The position numbers were made by a program, and so were the translations under genes. Shown here in pieces: positions 24,941 to 33,237 of a DNA stretch of 64,000 bases. The notes below the pieces were generated by a model that worked only from the letters and a program-made list of their open reading frames with translations, was not told the origin of the DNA and made no database searches. Where the stretch lies: the NCBI RefSeq assembly GCF_003434305.1, contig NZ_QKKX01000035.1:186001-250000 (forward strand), in the 5' to 3' direction. The stretch's first letter is position 1, and each line of letters starts with the position of its first letter. This DNA comes from Micromonospora sp. MW-13. Its GTDB lineage: Bacteria; Actinomycetota; Actinomycetes; Mycobacteriales; Micromonosporaceae.

Positions 24941-26077
24941 GTGTCGGGCGTGGTCAATGAGCCGACGCGGAGCCCACTGCTGAGCATCGTCGTCCCGGTG
25001 CACGGCGTCGAGGCGTACCTGTACCAGTGCCTGGAGTCGGTCCTCGGCGGGCTGCCCGCCGGGGTGGCGGACGAGGTCGAGCTGGTCGCCGTCGACGACG
25101 CCTCCCCGGACCGGTGCGGGGAGATGCTGCGCTCGTACGCGGCCGGGCGCCCCCAGGTGCGGGTCGTCGAACTGACCCGCAACGTCGGGCTCGGCCTGGC
25201 CCGCAACGCCGGTCTGGAGGCGGCGACGGGCCGGTACGTCTGGTTCGTCGACAGCGACGACTGGCTGCCCCCGGGCACCCTGCCGGCGGTGCTGGGGCGG
25301 CTGCGCCGCGACGAGCCGGACGTGCTGCTCGTGGACCACCTGCGGATGCACGAGACCGGCCGGGCGGAGGTCGACGCGAGCAGCCACCTGCTGCGCGGCG
25401 TCGACGGCTGCGTCCGGTTGGCCGACCGGCCGGAGCTGCTGCGGGTGCAGCACACCGCGTGGAACAAGGTGGTGCGCCGCGCGTTCCTCGACGAGCTGGG
25501 GCTGCGCTTCCACCCCGGCTGGTACGAGGACATCCCGTTCAGCCACCCGCTGCTGATCGGCGCGGACCGGATCGCCGTGCTGGACCGGGTCTGCTACCAC
25601 TACCGGCAGGGCCGGCTCGGCGCGATCACCTCCACCCGCAGCGGCCGACACTTCGACGCCTTCGTGCAGTACGAGCGGCTGCAGGAGTGGATGCGGCGGC
25701 ACGTCACCGAGGAGTGGATCAGGACCGACCTGTTCGGGCTGATGATCAACCACTACCTGGTGGTGGTGGGCAACGACGGCCGGGTGCACCCGCGGCTGCG
25801 CCGGGGCTTCTTCCGCCGGGTGGCCGCGCACTACCGCCGGTACCTGCCCTCGGGCGGCTACTCCCGGCCGGGCGGGGTGGCCGGGCTGAAGCACCGGCTC
25901 GTCGCCCGGGACAGCTACGTCGCGTACACCACCCTGCGTCGGGCCCACCGGATCGCCGGCGCCCTGCGCCCGGCCGCGACCGTCGGGGAGCCCGCCGGGG
26001 CCGGGCCGACGCCGCCCGGCCACGGCGGCACACCGGAGGCCGCCGAGCAGGGCAGCGCGCTGGCGGGAAAGGGATGA
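24941..26077 (+). CDS. GT2-family glycosyltransferase
   Basis: A 378-residue GT-A glycosyltransferase. LSIVVPVHGVEAYLYQCLES opens the fold, VAVDDASPD binds the nucleotide, GLGLARNAGLEAATG follows, and WFVDSDDW carries the metal-binding DxD. The central ENPL-like region and C-terminal basic helices resemble TagF/SunS-like and capsule transferases. Start uncertain: GTG 24941 or GTG 24953, none with a strong ribosome site. Its stop overlaps the PseH-like start by ATGA, so it belongs to the pseudaminic acid operon. Confidence 0.85.
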   Translation: MSGVVNEPTRSPLLSIVVPVHGVEAYLYQCLESVLGGLPAGVADEVELVAVDDASPDRCGEMLRSYAAGRPQVRVVELTRNVGLGLARNAGLEAATGRYVWFVDSDDWLPPGTLPAVLGRLRRDEPDVLLVDHLRMHETGRAEVDASSHLLRGVDGCVRLADRPELLRVQHTAWNKVVRRAFLDELGLRFHPGWYEDIPFSHPLLIGADRIAVLDRVCYHYRQGRLGAITSTRSGRHFDAFVQYERLQEWMRRHVTEEWIRTDLFGLMINHYLVVVGNDGRVHPRLRRGFFRRVAAHYRRYLPSGGYSRPGGVAGLKHRLVARDSYVAYTTLRRAHRIAGALRPAATVGEPAGAGPTPPGHGGTPEAAEQGSALAGKG

Positions 26078-26598
26078 GCGGGGCCGCGAACCGGGCCGAC
26101 GGCGGGCTGCGCGTGGCCCGGGACGCCGACTCGGAGACCCTCCGGCGCTGGCGCAACCACCCGCGGGTCCGCGCGGTCAGCTTCACCCGGCACGAGATCG
26201 GGCCGGCCGAGCACGCCGCCTGGTGGACGGCGGTACGCGCCGACCCGGATCGCCGGCTGTTGGTGCACGAGCACCTGGGCGTGCCCTGCGGGGTGGTCAC
26301 CTTCTCCGGGGTGACCACCCCGGACAGGGCGCTGGCCTGGGGCTTCTACCTGGACGTCGAGGGCCTGGACGCGCGGCGGCAGCTCATGCCGGCGTGGCTG
26401 GCGCTGGAGCGGGCGGCCGTCGCGTACGCCTTCGACGTGCTCGGCGCGCGCACCCTCGGCGGGGAGACGCTGGCCACCAACCGGCCGGTGCTGGCGCTGC
26501 ACCGGCGCCTCGGATTCGCGATCGTCCGGCGCTACGAGCGGGACGTCGACGGCACGCCGCACCAGGTGGTGTGGACGGAACTGAGCAGGGGAACATGA
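26074..26598 (+). CDS. pseH: GNAT acetyltransferase, PseH-like
   Basis: A 174-residue GNAT protein. LRVARDADSETLRRWRNHP at 12-30 and the later WGFYLDVEG, GARTLGGETLATNRPVLALH and RRLGF are typical of PseH, which N-acetylates UDP-4-amino-4,6-dideoxy-beta-L-AltNAc at position 4. It overlaps both neighbours by ATGA, directly before the synthase PseI. The acyl donor could be something other than acetyl-CoA, given the ACPs in the locus. Confidence 0.8.
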   Translation: MSGAANRADGGLRVARDADSETLRRWRNHPRVRAVSFTRHEIGPAEHAAWWTAVRADPDRRLLVHEHLGVPCGVVTFSGVTTPDRALAWGFYLDVEGLDARRQLMPAWLALERAAVAYAFDVLGARTLGGETLATNRPVLALHRRLGFAIVRRYERDVDGTPHQVVWTELSRGT

Positions 26599-27644
26599 CG
26601 ACAGTCAAGATCGGCCCGCACGCGGTCGGCACCGGTGAGCGGCCCTTCCTGGTGGCCGAGATGTCCGGCAACCACAACGGCAGCCTGGACCGGGCGCTGG
26701 CGATCGTGGACGCGGTGGCGGCCAGCGGCGCGCACGCGCTGAAGCTCCAGACGTACACGCCGGACACGATCACCATCGACGTGGACACGCCCGGGTTCCG
26801 CATCTCCGGCGGCCACGAGCTGTGGGGCGGCGAGCGGCTGTACCAGCTCTTCGAGCGGGCCCACACCCCGTACGAGTGGCACGCCCCGATCTTCGAGCGG
26901 GCCCGCCGGCACGGCCTGACGGTCTTCTCGTCGCCGTTCGACCGTACGGCGGTGGAGCTGCTGGAGGAGCTGGACGCCCCGGCGTACAAGATCGCCTCGT
27001 CGGAGCTGGTCGACCTGCCGCTGATCCGGCTGGTGGCCGCCACCGGCAAGCCGCTGGTCATCTCCACCGGGATGGCCACGGTCGGCGAGATCGACGCGGC
27101 GGTCACGGCCGCCCGCGCGGCCGGGGCCGGCGGCATCGTGCTGCTGGCCTGCACGGCGTCGTACCCGGCGCCGCCGCGGGACAGCAACCTGCGCCGGCTG
27201 CCGGTGCTGGCCGACACCTTCGGGGTGCCGGTCGGCCTGTCCGACCACACCCCCGGCATCGGGGTGCCGGTCGCGGCCGTGGCGCTGGGCGCCTGCCTGA
27301 TCGAGAAGCACGTGACGCTGCGCCGCTCCGACGGCGGGGTGGACTCGGACTTCTCGCTGGAGCCGGCCGAGCTGGCCGGGCTGCGGGTGGAGTCGGAGCG
27401 GGCGTGGGCGGCGATGGGGACCACGACCATCGGCCCCACCCCCACCGAGCGGGAGGGGCTGCGCTTCCGCCGGTCGCTGTACGTGGTGGCCGACGTCCGC
27501 GCCGGCGACCCGGTGACCGCGGCGAACGTCCGGTCGATCCGGCCGGCGGGCGGGCTGCCCCCGGCCGACCTGGACCGGGTGCTCGGCCGGACGTTCCGCC
27601 GGGACGTCCCGCGCGGCACCGCGCTGGACTGGGACCTGATCTGA
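26595..27644 (+). CDS. pseI: Pseudaminic acid synthase (NeuB family)
   Basis: A 349-residue NeuB-family synthase. It condenses phosphoenolpyruvate with a 2,4-diacetamido-trideoxy hexose to give a nonulosonic acid. Visible are FLVAEMSGNHNGSLDRAL (metal and PEP site), LKLQTYTPDTITID, SSPFDRTAVELLEE, YKIASSEL, GLSDHTPG and IEKHVTLRR, and a C-terminal antifreeze-type SAF domain from about 285. Sequence details such as EMSGNHNGS and YTPDT match PseI rather than sialic acid synthase. ATG overlaps the PseH stop. Beyond its stop lies the broken SDR remnant. Confidence 0.9.
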   Translation: MTTVKIGPHAVGTGERPFLVAEMSGNHNGSLDRALAIVDAVAASGAHALKLQTYTPDTITIDVDTPGFRISGGHELWGGERLYQLFERAHTPYEWHAPIFERARRHGLTVFSSPFDRTAVELLEELDAPAYKIASSELVDLPLIRLVAATGKPLVISTGMATVGEIDAAVTAARAAGAGGIVLLACTASYPAPPRDSNLRRLPVLADTFGVPVGLSDHTPGIGVPVAAVALGACLIEKHVTLRRSDGGVDSDFSLEPAELAGLRVESERAWAAMGTTTIGPTPTEREGLRFRRSLYVVADVRAGDPVTAANVRSIRPAGGLPPADLDRVLGRTFRRDVPRGTALDWDLI

Positions 27645-27898
27645 CGGGACGCGCCGGCGGGGTCGGCGACGTCGCCGTGCACGGCCAGGTGCGGCCCGCC
27701 GGGCAGGGCGGCGGCGACCTCGTCGGCGGAGCCGGGCAGCCGCCCGTGCACGGCGACGAGGTCGCCGGCGGCGGCGAGCCGGCGGGCCACCGCCCGGCCG
27801 ATGCCCCGGCTGGACCCGGTCACCAGCACGTGCCGGGGCGGCCGGTCCTCGGCGGGGACCGGCCCGGCCCCGGCCGGGTCAGTCGGTGAGGACGACAC
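27645..27898 (-). pseudogene. Truncated SDR remnant
   Basis: Reading from GTG 27898, the frame gives about 15 filler residues, then a normal SDR N-terminus: HVLVTGSSRGIGRAVARRL, VHGRLPG and VHGDVAD. Similarity ends near residue 82, at about 27650, right where the oppositely oriented pseI gene stops. The catalytic half is missing. The intact copy at 5325 is also placed directly after an ACP, so this is best read as the stump of a duplicated ACP-SDR pair cut by a recombination event. Confidence 0.75.
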
Positions 27899-28121
27899 CG
27901 TGCTTCTCCAGGATCTGCCGCGCCCGCTCGAACGAGCTGAGGTCGATCACCTCGTCGGTGTCCAGCATGACCCCGAACTCGTCCTCGATCGCGGCCACCA
28001 GCGACATGTGCGCGAGGGAGTCCCACTGCTCGACACCGCGGTATTCCAGGCTGTTCACCTGGACGCCATCCGGCAGTTCCAGTGCCGTCCGAAAAACGAC
28101 ACCGAGCCCTTCCAGATCCAC
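27879..28121 (-). CDS. Acyl carrier protein (copy 2)
   Basis: An 80-residue ACP with phosphopantetheine Ser35 in EQWDSLAHMS. It is a close paralogue of the ACP at 6073. The GTG at 28121 has GGAGG seven to nine bases upstream; longer frames upstream are not supported. Its 3' end overlaps the broken SDR by 20 bases. It is transcribed against the pse genes on both sides and lacks its own ligase, so the AMP-ligase at 3907 might charge both carriers. Confidence 0.88.
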   Translation of the reverse strand: MDLEGLGVVFRTALELPDGVQVNSLEYRGVEQWDSLAHMSLVAAIEDEFGVMLDTDEVIDLSSFERARQILEKHGVVLTD

Positions 28122-28212
28122 CGTTTCTTCCTCCGTCTTTCGTCGGCACCAGAGCGGTGCCCGGCGAGCATAGCCGAAGATCCGGAGGCGGTCGCGGGGC
28201 TGTGAGCTGCTC

Positions 28213-28225
28213 GGAAACTGTTTCC
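28213..28225. promoter_or_regulatory. Perfect palindrome in the ACP2-pseB divergent region
   Basis: GGAAAC-T-GTTTCC, conspicuously less GC-rich than its surroundings, centred between two divergent genes. Could be an operator; no regulator is indicated. Confidence 0.4.
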
Positions 28226-28365
28226 CGGCAGGGTGTTCGGCATTCACCGGCTGCGCCTGGCGAGTTCACCGGGCGGCGTCAGGGAGTTAACCCGCCGCGC
28301 CTAGCGTCTCGATCCGACCGCTGGCCGAGGTCTGCGCCAAAAACCACTCACCACGGGAGCACCAA

Positions 28366-29349
28366 TTGAGCGAACTGAATGGTTCGTCCATTCTGATCAC
28401 CGGCGGGACGGGTTCCTTCGGCCGGGCCTTCCTGCGCCACGTCCTCACCACGGCCGACCCGGCCCGGGTGGTGGTGTTCTCCCGCGACGAGCTGAAGCAG
28501 TACGAGCTGCGCCAGCAACTCGGCGACGACCCGCGGCTGCGCTGGTTCATCGGTGACATCCGGGACCGGCACCGGCTCACCCGGGCGATGCACGGGGTGG
28601 ACCACGTGGTGCACGCCGCCGCACTCAAGCAGGTGGACACCGCCGAGTACAACCCCTCGGAGTTCATCGCCACCAACATCACCGGCTCGCAGCACGTCGT
28701 CGACGCGGCGATCGAGGCCGGGGTGCGGAAGGTCATCGCGCTCTCCACCGACAAGGCGTCCAGCCCGATCAACCTGTACGGGGCCACCAAGCTGGTCGGC
28801 GACAAGCTGTTCGTCTCGGCCAACCACTACGCCGCCCACCACCCCACCCGTTTCTCCGTGGTGCGCTACGGCAACGTGGTGGGCAGCCGCGGCTCGGTGG
28901 TCCCGCTGTTCCGCCGGCTCGCCGCCGAGGGCAAGAGCCTGCCGGTCACCGACAAGCGGATGACCCGGTTCTGGATCACCCTGGACCAGGCCGTGCAGTT
29001 CGTGCTGGACTCGTTCGACCAGATGCAGGGCGGGGAACTGTTCGTCCCACGCATCCCGAGCATGCGGATCCTCGACCTGGTCGAGGCGGTCGCCCCGGAC
29101 GCCACCACCCACGAGATCGGCATTCGGCCCGGCGAGAAGCTGCACGAGGAGATGATCGCCCCGGACGACAGCCGGCGGACCCTGCGCACCCCGGACCGGT
29201 TCATCGTCCAGCCGACCATCGCCACCTGGGGCTACCAGCCGCCGGCGCACTGCGAGCCGGTGCCGGACGGCTTCGCGTACCAGTCGGACGGCAACGACGA
29301 GTGGCTCGGCGTGGAGCAGCTTCGCGACATGCTCGGCATCGCCGCGTGA
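28366..29349 (+). CDS. pseB: UDP-GlcNAc 4,6-dehydratase (5-inverting)
   Basis: A 327-residue SDR of the FlaA1/PseB type, first step of pseudaminic acid synthesis. GGTGSFG (13-19) binds NADP, VHAAALKQVDTAEYNP is a hallmark, and the catalytic residues are Asp129, Lys130 (STDKASSPINLYG) and Tyr138/Lys142. RPGEKLHEEMI near the C-terminus is also typical. The start is TTG 28366 with GGGAG six bases upstream. Its stop overlaps the PseC start. Confidence 0.92.
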   Translation: MSELNGSSILITGGTGSFGRAFLRHVLTTADPARVVVFSRDELKQYELRQQLGDDPRLRWFIGDIRDRHRLTRAMHGVDHVVHAAALKQVDTAEYNPSEFIATNITGSQHVVDAAIEAGVRKVIALSTDKASSPINLYGATKLVGDKLFVSANHYAAHHPTRFSVVRYGNVVGSRGSVVPLFRRLAAEGKSLPVTDKRMTRFWITLDQAVQFVLDSFDQMQGGELFVPRIPSMRILDLVEAVAPDATTHEIGIRPGEKLHEEMIAPDDSRRTLRTPDRFIVQPTIATWGYQPPAHCEPVPDGFAYQSDGNDEWLGVEQLRDMLGIAA

Positions 29350-30503
29350 TGGCGATGCTCCCGTACGGGCGGCAGTCCGTCACCGACGACGACGTCGCCG
29401 CCGTGGTCGCCGCCCTGCGCAGCGACTGGCTCACCACCGGCCCGCAGGTCGACGCGTTCGAGGCCGACCTCGCCGGCTGGACCGGCGGGGCCGGCTGCGC
29501 GGCCGTGTCCAACGGCACCGCCGCCCTGCACGTGGCGTACGCGGCGGCCGGGGTCGGCCCGGGCGACGAGGTGGTGGTGCCGCCGACGACCTTCGTGGCC
29601 ACCGCGAGCACCGCCGTCGCCCTCGGCGCGCGGGTCGTCTTCGCCGACGTCGAGCCGGAGACGTACACGCTGGACCCGGCGGCGGTCGCCGCCGCGCTCA
29701 CCGACCGGACGAAGGCGGTCACGGCGGTCGACTACGCCGGCCATCCGGCCGACTACGACGCGCTGCGCGCGGCCCTGGGCGGCCACGACGCGCTGCTGCT
29801 CGCCGACGCCGCCCACTCCATCGGCGCCGCCTACCACGGCCGGCCGGTGGGGTCGCTGGCCGACCTGACCACGTTCTCGTTCTTCCCGACCAAGAATCTG
29901 ACCACCGCCGAGGGCGGCGCGGTCGCGGCCGTGAGCCCGGCGCTGCTGGAGCGGGCCCGCCGGTTCCGCAACCACGGCCTGGTACGCGACCGCGCCGGGC
30001 AGCGCTGGCCGGACGAGGGCGGCTGGCACCAGGAGGTGCACGAGTTCGGGCTGAACTACCGGCTGCCCGACGTGCTCTGCGCGCTGGGCCGCAGCCAGCT
30101 ACGCCGGCTCGGCGACTTCCTCGACCGCCGCGCCCGGCTGGTCGCCCGGTACGACGAGGCCCTGGCCGACCTGCCCGGCGTCTCGGTCCCCGGCCGGCGG
30201 GCCTGGGCGGACCCGGCCTGGCACCTGTACCCGGTCCGGGTGCGCGAGGGCCGTCGCCGCGTCGTGTACGACGCGATGCGGGCCGCCGGGATCGGCGTGC
30301 AGGTCAACTACCTCCCGGCGCACTGGCACCCGGCCTTCGCCGACCTGGGCTACCGGCGCGGCTCCTGCCCGGTCGCCGAGGCGTTCTACGCCGAGCAGCT
30401 CTCCCTGCCGCTCTTTCCCGACCTGGGCGACGCCGACCAGGACCGGGTGGTCGACGCCCTGGCCGCCGCCCTGCACGCCGCCCCGGCGCGCGCCGCCGCC
30501 TGA
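29346..30503 (+). CDS. pseC: UDP-4-keto-6-deoxy-AltNAc aminotransferase, PseC-like
   Basis: A 385-residue DegT-family aminotransferase taking the PseB product to the 4-amino sugar. The PLP lysine is Lys183 in FSFFPTKNLTTAEGGA, with SNGTAALHVAYAAAGVGPGDEV, PPTTFVATAS and ADAAHSIGAAY as other cofactor contacts, and FGLNYRLPDV near 238. The PTKNLTT/AEGG form and QVNYLPAHWHP are PseC-like. Start by GTGA overlap at 29346; ATG 29349 is the next codon. Confidence 0.9.
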   Translation: MMAMLPYGRQSVTDDDVAAVVAALRSDWLTTGPQVDAFEADLAGWTGGAGCAAVSNGTAALHVAYAAAGVGPGDEVVVPPTTFVATASTAVALGARVVFADVEPETYTLDPAAVAAALTDRTKAVTAVDYAGHPADYDALRAALGGHDALLLADAAHSIGAAYHGRPVGSLADLTTFSFFPTKNLTTAEGGAVAAVSPALLERARRFRNHGLVRDRAGQRWPDEGGWHQEVHEFGLNYRLPDVLCALGRSQLRRLGDFLDRRARLVARYDEALADLPGVSVPGRRAWADPAWHLYPVRVREGRRRVVYDAMRAAGIGVQVNYLPAHWHPAFADLGYRRGSCPVAEAFYAEQLSLPLFPDLGDADQDRVVDALAAALHAAPARAAA

Positions 30504-30517
30504 GGGGAGCCGACCGG

Positions 30518-31354
30518 ATGCACCACGCGAACCACTTCTACGGCCACGCGCACGTGCTGGCCCGCTACTGCGGGCTCGGCGACGGGCACCCGCCGCGGAT
30601 CAACGGGTACCTGCAACACGGCTGGAACATCGGCGACGGGCTCGCCCCCGGCCACCCGTACGTCGAGGGCACGCCGAGCCTGCTGTGGTCGGAGCAGACC
30701 CGGCGGCGGGCCTGGTCGGTGGGGCGGCGCAACGTCGTGGTGACCGGCGCGCCCTTCGGCTACCTGCTGTCGCTGCGCCCCGAGGAGCCGCCGGCGCAGG
30801 AGCGGGAGGGCACCATCTGGTACCCGTTCCACGGCTGGGAGGGCCAGCACGTACGCGGCGACCACCGGGAGCTGATCGCCCGGATCCTGGACACCGAGCC
30901 CGGACCCGTCACCGTCTGCCTCTACTGGCACGAGCACCGGATGCGCCGGGTGCGCCGGCTCTACGAGCGGGCCGGGTTCCGGGTGATCTGCCACGGCTAC
31001 CGGGGCCACTGGTGGTCCGACACCGACCCGCTGTTCCTCGACAGGCAGCTCACCGAGCTGCGCCGGCACCGCCGGGTGGCGTCCAACCGGCTGACCAGCG
31101 CGATCTTCTACGGCATCGCGGCCGGCTGCGAGCCCGCCGTCTACGGCGACCCGATGATCCTCGCCGACGAGGATCCGACGTTCGGCGGCACCGCCCGCAT
31201 CCGCCGGCAGTGGCCGGAACTGCACGGCGAGTCGGTGCACCTGCCGACCGCCGTCGAGATCGCCCGCGCCGAACTCGGCACCGACCACCGTTGCACGCCG
31301 GCCGAGCTGCGCGAGCTGCTGGGTTGGGCGAACCTCCAGGAGGAAACCCGTTGA
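30518..31354 (+). CDS. Unrecognised protein, candidate pseudaminyltransferase
   Basis: A 278-residue soluble protein with no domain I can name. Notable stretches are INGYLQHGWNIGDG, WYPFHGWEGQHV, VCLYWHEHRM, ICHGYRGHWW and TSAIFYGIAAGCEPAVYGDP. The layout, with a Gly-rich start of one domain, two Tyr/His-rich loops and a late SAIFYGIAAG helix, recalls the C-terminal donor lobe of GT-B enzymes. It lies between pseC and pseF and is translationally linked to the next gene. No other gene here looks like a nonulosonate transferase, which makes this the best candidate, by elimination. Confidence 0.65.
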   Translation: MHHANHFYGHAHVLARYCGLGDGHPPRINGYLQHGWNIGDGLAPGHPYVEGTPSLLWSEQTRRRAWSVGRRNVVVTGAPFGYLLSLRPEEPPAQEREGTIWYPFHGWEGQHVRGDHRELIARILDTEPGPVTVCLYWHEHRMRRVRRLYERAGFRVICHGYRGHWWSDTDPLFLDRQLTELRRHRRVASNRLTSAIFYGIAAGCEPAVYGDPMILADEDPTFGGTARIRRQWPELHGESVHLPTAVEIARAELGTDHRCTPAELRELLGWANLQEETR

Positions 31355-33237
31355 CCACTGAGACCCCGCCCCGGATCGCCCTGCCCGGCGGGGAGATGCT
31401 GGCCTGGTCGGACCTGCCCGAGCGGCGGCTGCCCGACGGCGGCCCGCTGGTGGCGCTCGTCGCGCGGCTGGTGCCGGCCGGCGCGCGGGTGCTGCTCGCC
31501 GGCCCGCACGACCCCGCCCTGCTCGACCGGCTGGCCCACGCCGAGGTGACCTGGCTGCTGCGCAGCCTGCCGGACGGGGTGGCGCTGGCCGAGCGGGCCG
31601 GCGGTCGGTCGGTCGGCGTGCTGGTCGGCGGCCCGGGCGGGCTGCCCACCGGCAAGACGTTCGACGTGGTGGTGGCCGCCTCGGGGCTGGACGCCGTGGA
31701 GTCGGTGGAGGGGCCCCGAATCGGCTGGGACGGGCTGCTGGAGCGGCTGGCGGGCGTGCTCGCCCCGGGCGGGACCCTGCTGCTGCGGCTGGACAACCCG
31801 GCCGGGCTGACCCGGATGGTCTCCGCCACCCCCTGGTACGCCGGGCGCGGCGACGCCGAGTGGGCGGTCGGCGGGGCGCTGGACGTCGGCCGCCCGGCCA
31901 ACCTGGACCAGCTCCGGGGCCGGCTGGCCGGGGTCGGGCTGCGCCCGGGCGGCTGCTTCGCCGCGTACCCGGACGCGGCGGCGCCGACGGCGCTGGTCGA
32001 CGTCGCCGCGCTGGACGGGCGGCCCACCAGCGGGCTGCTCGACGCGATGCTGCACGGCGCGTGCGCCGGCGGTCACGCCGGCCGGCCGGTGCTCCAGGAC
32101 CCGGCCCGGCTGGCGGTCGACGCGCTGCACTCCGGCCTGGCCGGCGCGCTCGCGCCGGGCTGGCTGGCGCTGGCCCACCGGGCCCCCGCCGACGCCGGCC
32201 GGCCGGCCGGGCCCGGACCGGCCGAACCGGGCGGGCCGGGCGGGCCGGGCGGGCTGCCGGTGGCGCTGGCGCAGACCGGGCCACCCGGGCTCGGCGTGGT
32301 GGAGGTGACGGCGGCGACGGACGGCTGGCGGTGGCGGGTCGCGGACCCGGTCGAGCCGGCGGCCGGCGCCCCGTTCGCCACCCGCGAGGCGGCCTGGCGG
32401 GACCCGGCCGCCCACACCGGCCCGGTGCCCGAGGGGCGGCTGCTGCGCACCGTACTGCTCGACGCCTGCCTGCGCCGCGACCTGGACACCCTGCGCCGGC
32501 TGCTGCGCGGCTACGCCGACTGGCTCGCCGGGCACGCCGACGCCGCCGGCCGGCTCGCCGGGGCGACCGCCCTGGCCAGCCCCGACAACGTGGTGGTCGC
32601 CGACACCGACGTGGTGGTCGCCGGCGCGGCCCCGGCCTTCGCGGTGCTCGACGCGAGTTGGCGGGCCAGCGACCCGTGGCCCGTCGACGTGACGCTGGCC
32701 CGGGGCCTGTGGCGATTCGCCGCCGCCCTGGCCACCGGCGGATACGCCCACCCGTGGTCGTCCACCCTCGACGTGGCCGGGCTGACCGTGGTGCTCGCCG
32801 GGGCGGCCGGCCACGACCTGGACCGGGCGACGGTGGCGGCGGCCGTGGACGCGGAGGCGGCGGTCGCCGCCGCGCTGCGCGGGCTGGACGGGGCCGCCCG
32901 CACCGCGCTCGCCGACGAGCTGCGCGCGGTCGAACCGACCGCGCCACCGCCCGGGTCGGACAGCCACCAGCAGCTACGCGAGGCGTGGCTGCGCCAGCGG
33001 GCCGAGCTGACCCGGTTGCAGGCCCTGCTGCGCTGGACCGAGGACCTGCTCACCTCGCGGGAGCGGGCGCTGCGCCGGGCCGACGCCACCATCAACCTGC
33101 TCAGCGGGTCGCTCAGCTACCGGGTCGGCCGGCTGGCCGTCACCCCGGCCCGGCTGGCCAGGCGGGGGGCCCGCGCGGCGAAACGGCGGGCCGCGGACGC
33201 GCTGCGGCCACGACCCACCGGGGAGGAGCGGCGGTGA
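31351..33237 (+). CDS. Large unrecognised protein with methyltransferase-like N-terminus and coiled-coil tail
   Basis: A 628-residue protein. The first 230 residues resemble a class I methyltransferase fold (GARVLLAG, then FDVVVAASGLDAVE and LAPGGTLLLRLDNP), but the SAM glycine motif is poor, so it may be inactive. A Gly/Pro-rich hinge (about 285-300) leads to an Ala-rich middle and then a charged coiled coil (about 535-590). The last part, SGSLSYRVGRLAVTPARLAR, is of the kind found at the C-terminus of many glycosyltransferase-locus proteins. The TTG start at 31351 has an ideal AGGAGG seven bases upstream. It overlaps both neighbours by 4 bases. Confidence 0.7.
   Translation: MTTETPPRIALPGGEMLAWSDLPERRLPDGGPLVALVARLVPAGARVLLAGPHDPALLDRLAHAEVTWLLRSLPDGVALAERAGGRSVGVLVGGPGGLPTGKTFDVVVAASGLDAVESVEGPRIGWDGLLERLAGVLAPGGTLLLRLDNPAGLTRMVSATPWYAGRGDAEWAVGGALDVGRPANLDQLRGRLAGVGLRPGGCFAAYPDAAAPTALVDVAALDGRPTSGLLDAMLHGACAGGHAGRPVLQDPARLAVDALHSGLAGALAPGWLALAHRAPADAGRPAGPGPAEPGGPGGPGGLPVALAQTGPPGLGVVEVTAATDGWRWRVADPVEPAAGAPFATREAAWRDPAAHTGPVPEGRLLRTVLLDACLRRDLDTLRRLLRGYADWLAGHADAAGRLAGATALASPDNVVVADTDVVVAGAAPAFAVLDASWRASDPWPVDVTLARGLWRFAAALATGGYAHPWSSTLDVAGLTVVLAGAAGHDLDRATVAAAVDAEAAVAAALRGLDGAARTALADELRAVEPTAPPPGSDSHQQLREAWLRQRAELTRLQALLRWTEDLLTSRERALRRADATINLLSGSLSYRVGRLAVTPARLARRGARAAKRRAADALRPRPTGEERR

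Noticed and set aside
23219..26023. A 934-codon minus-strand open frame
   Set aside because: Exact antisense of the pyruvyl transferase and GT2 genes, both of which have clear motifs. Lack of stops is expected at this GC content.
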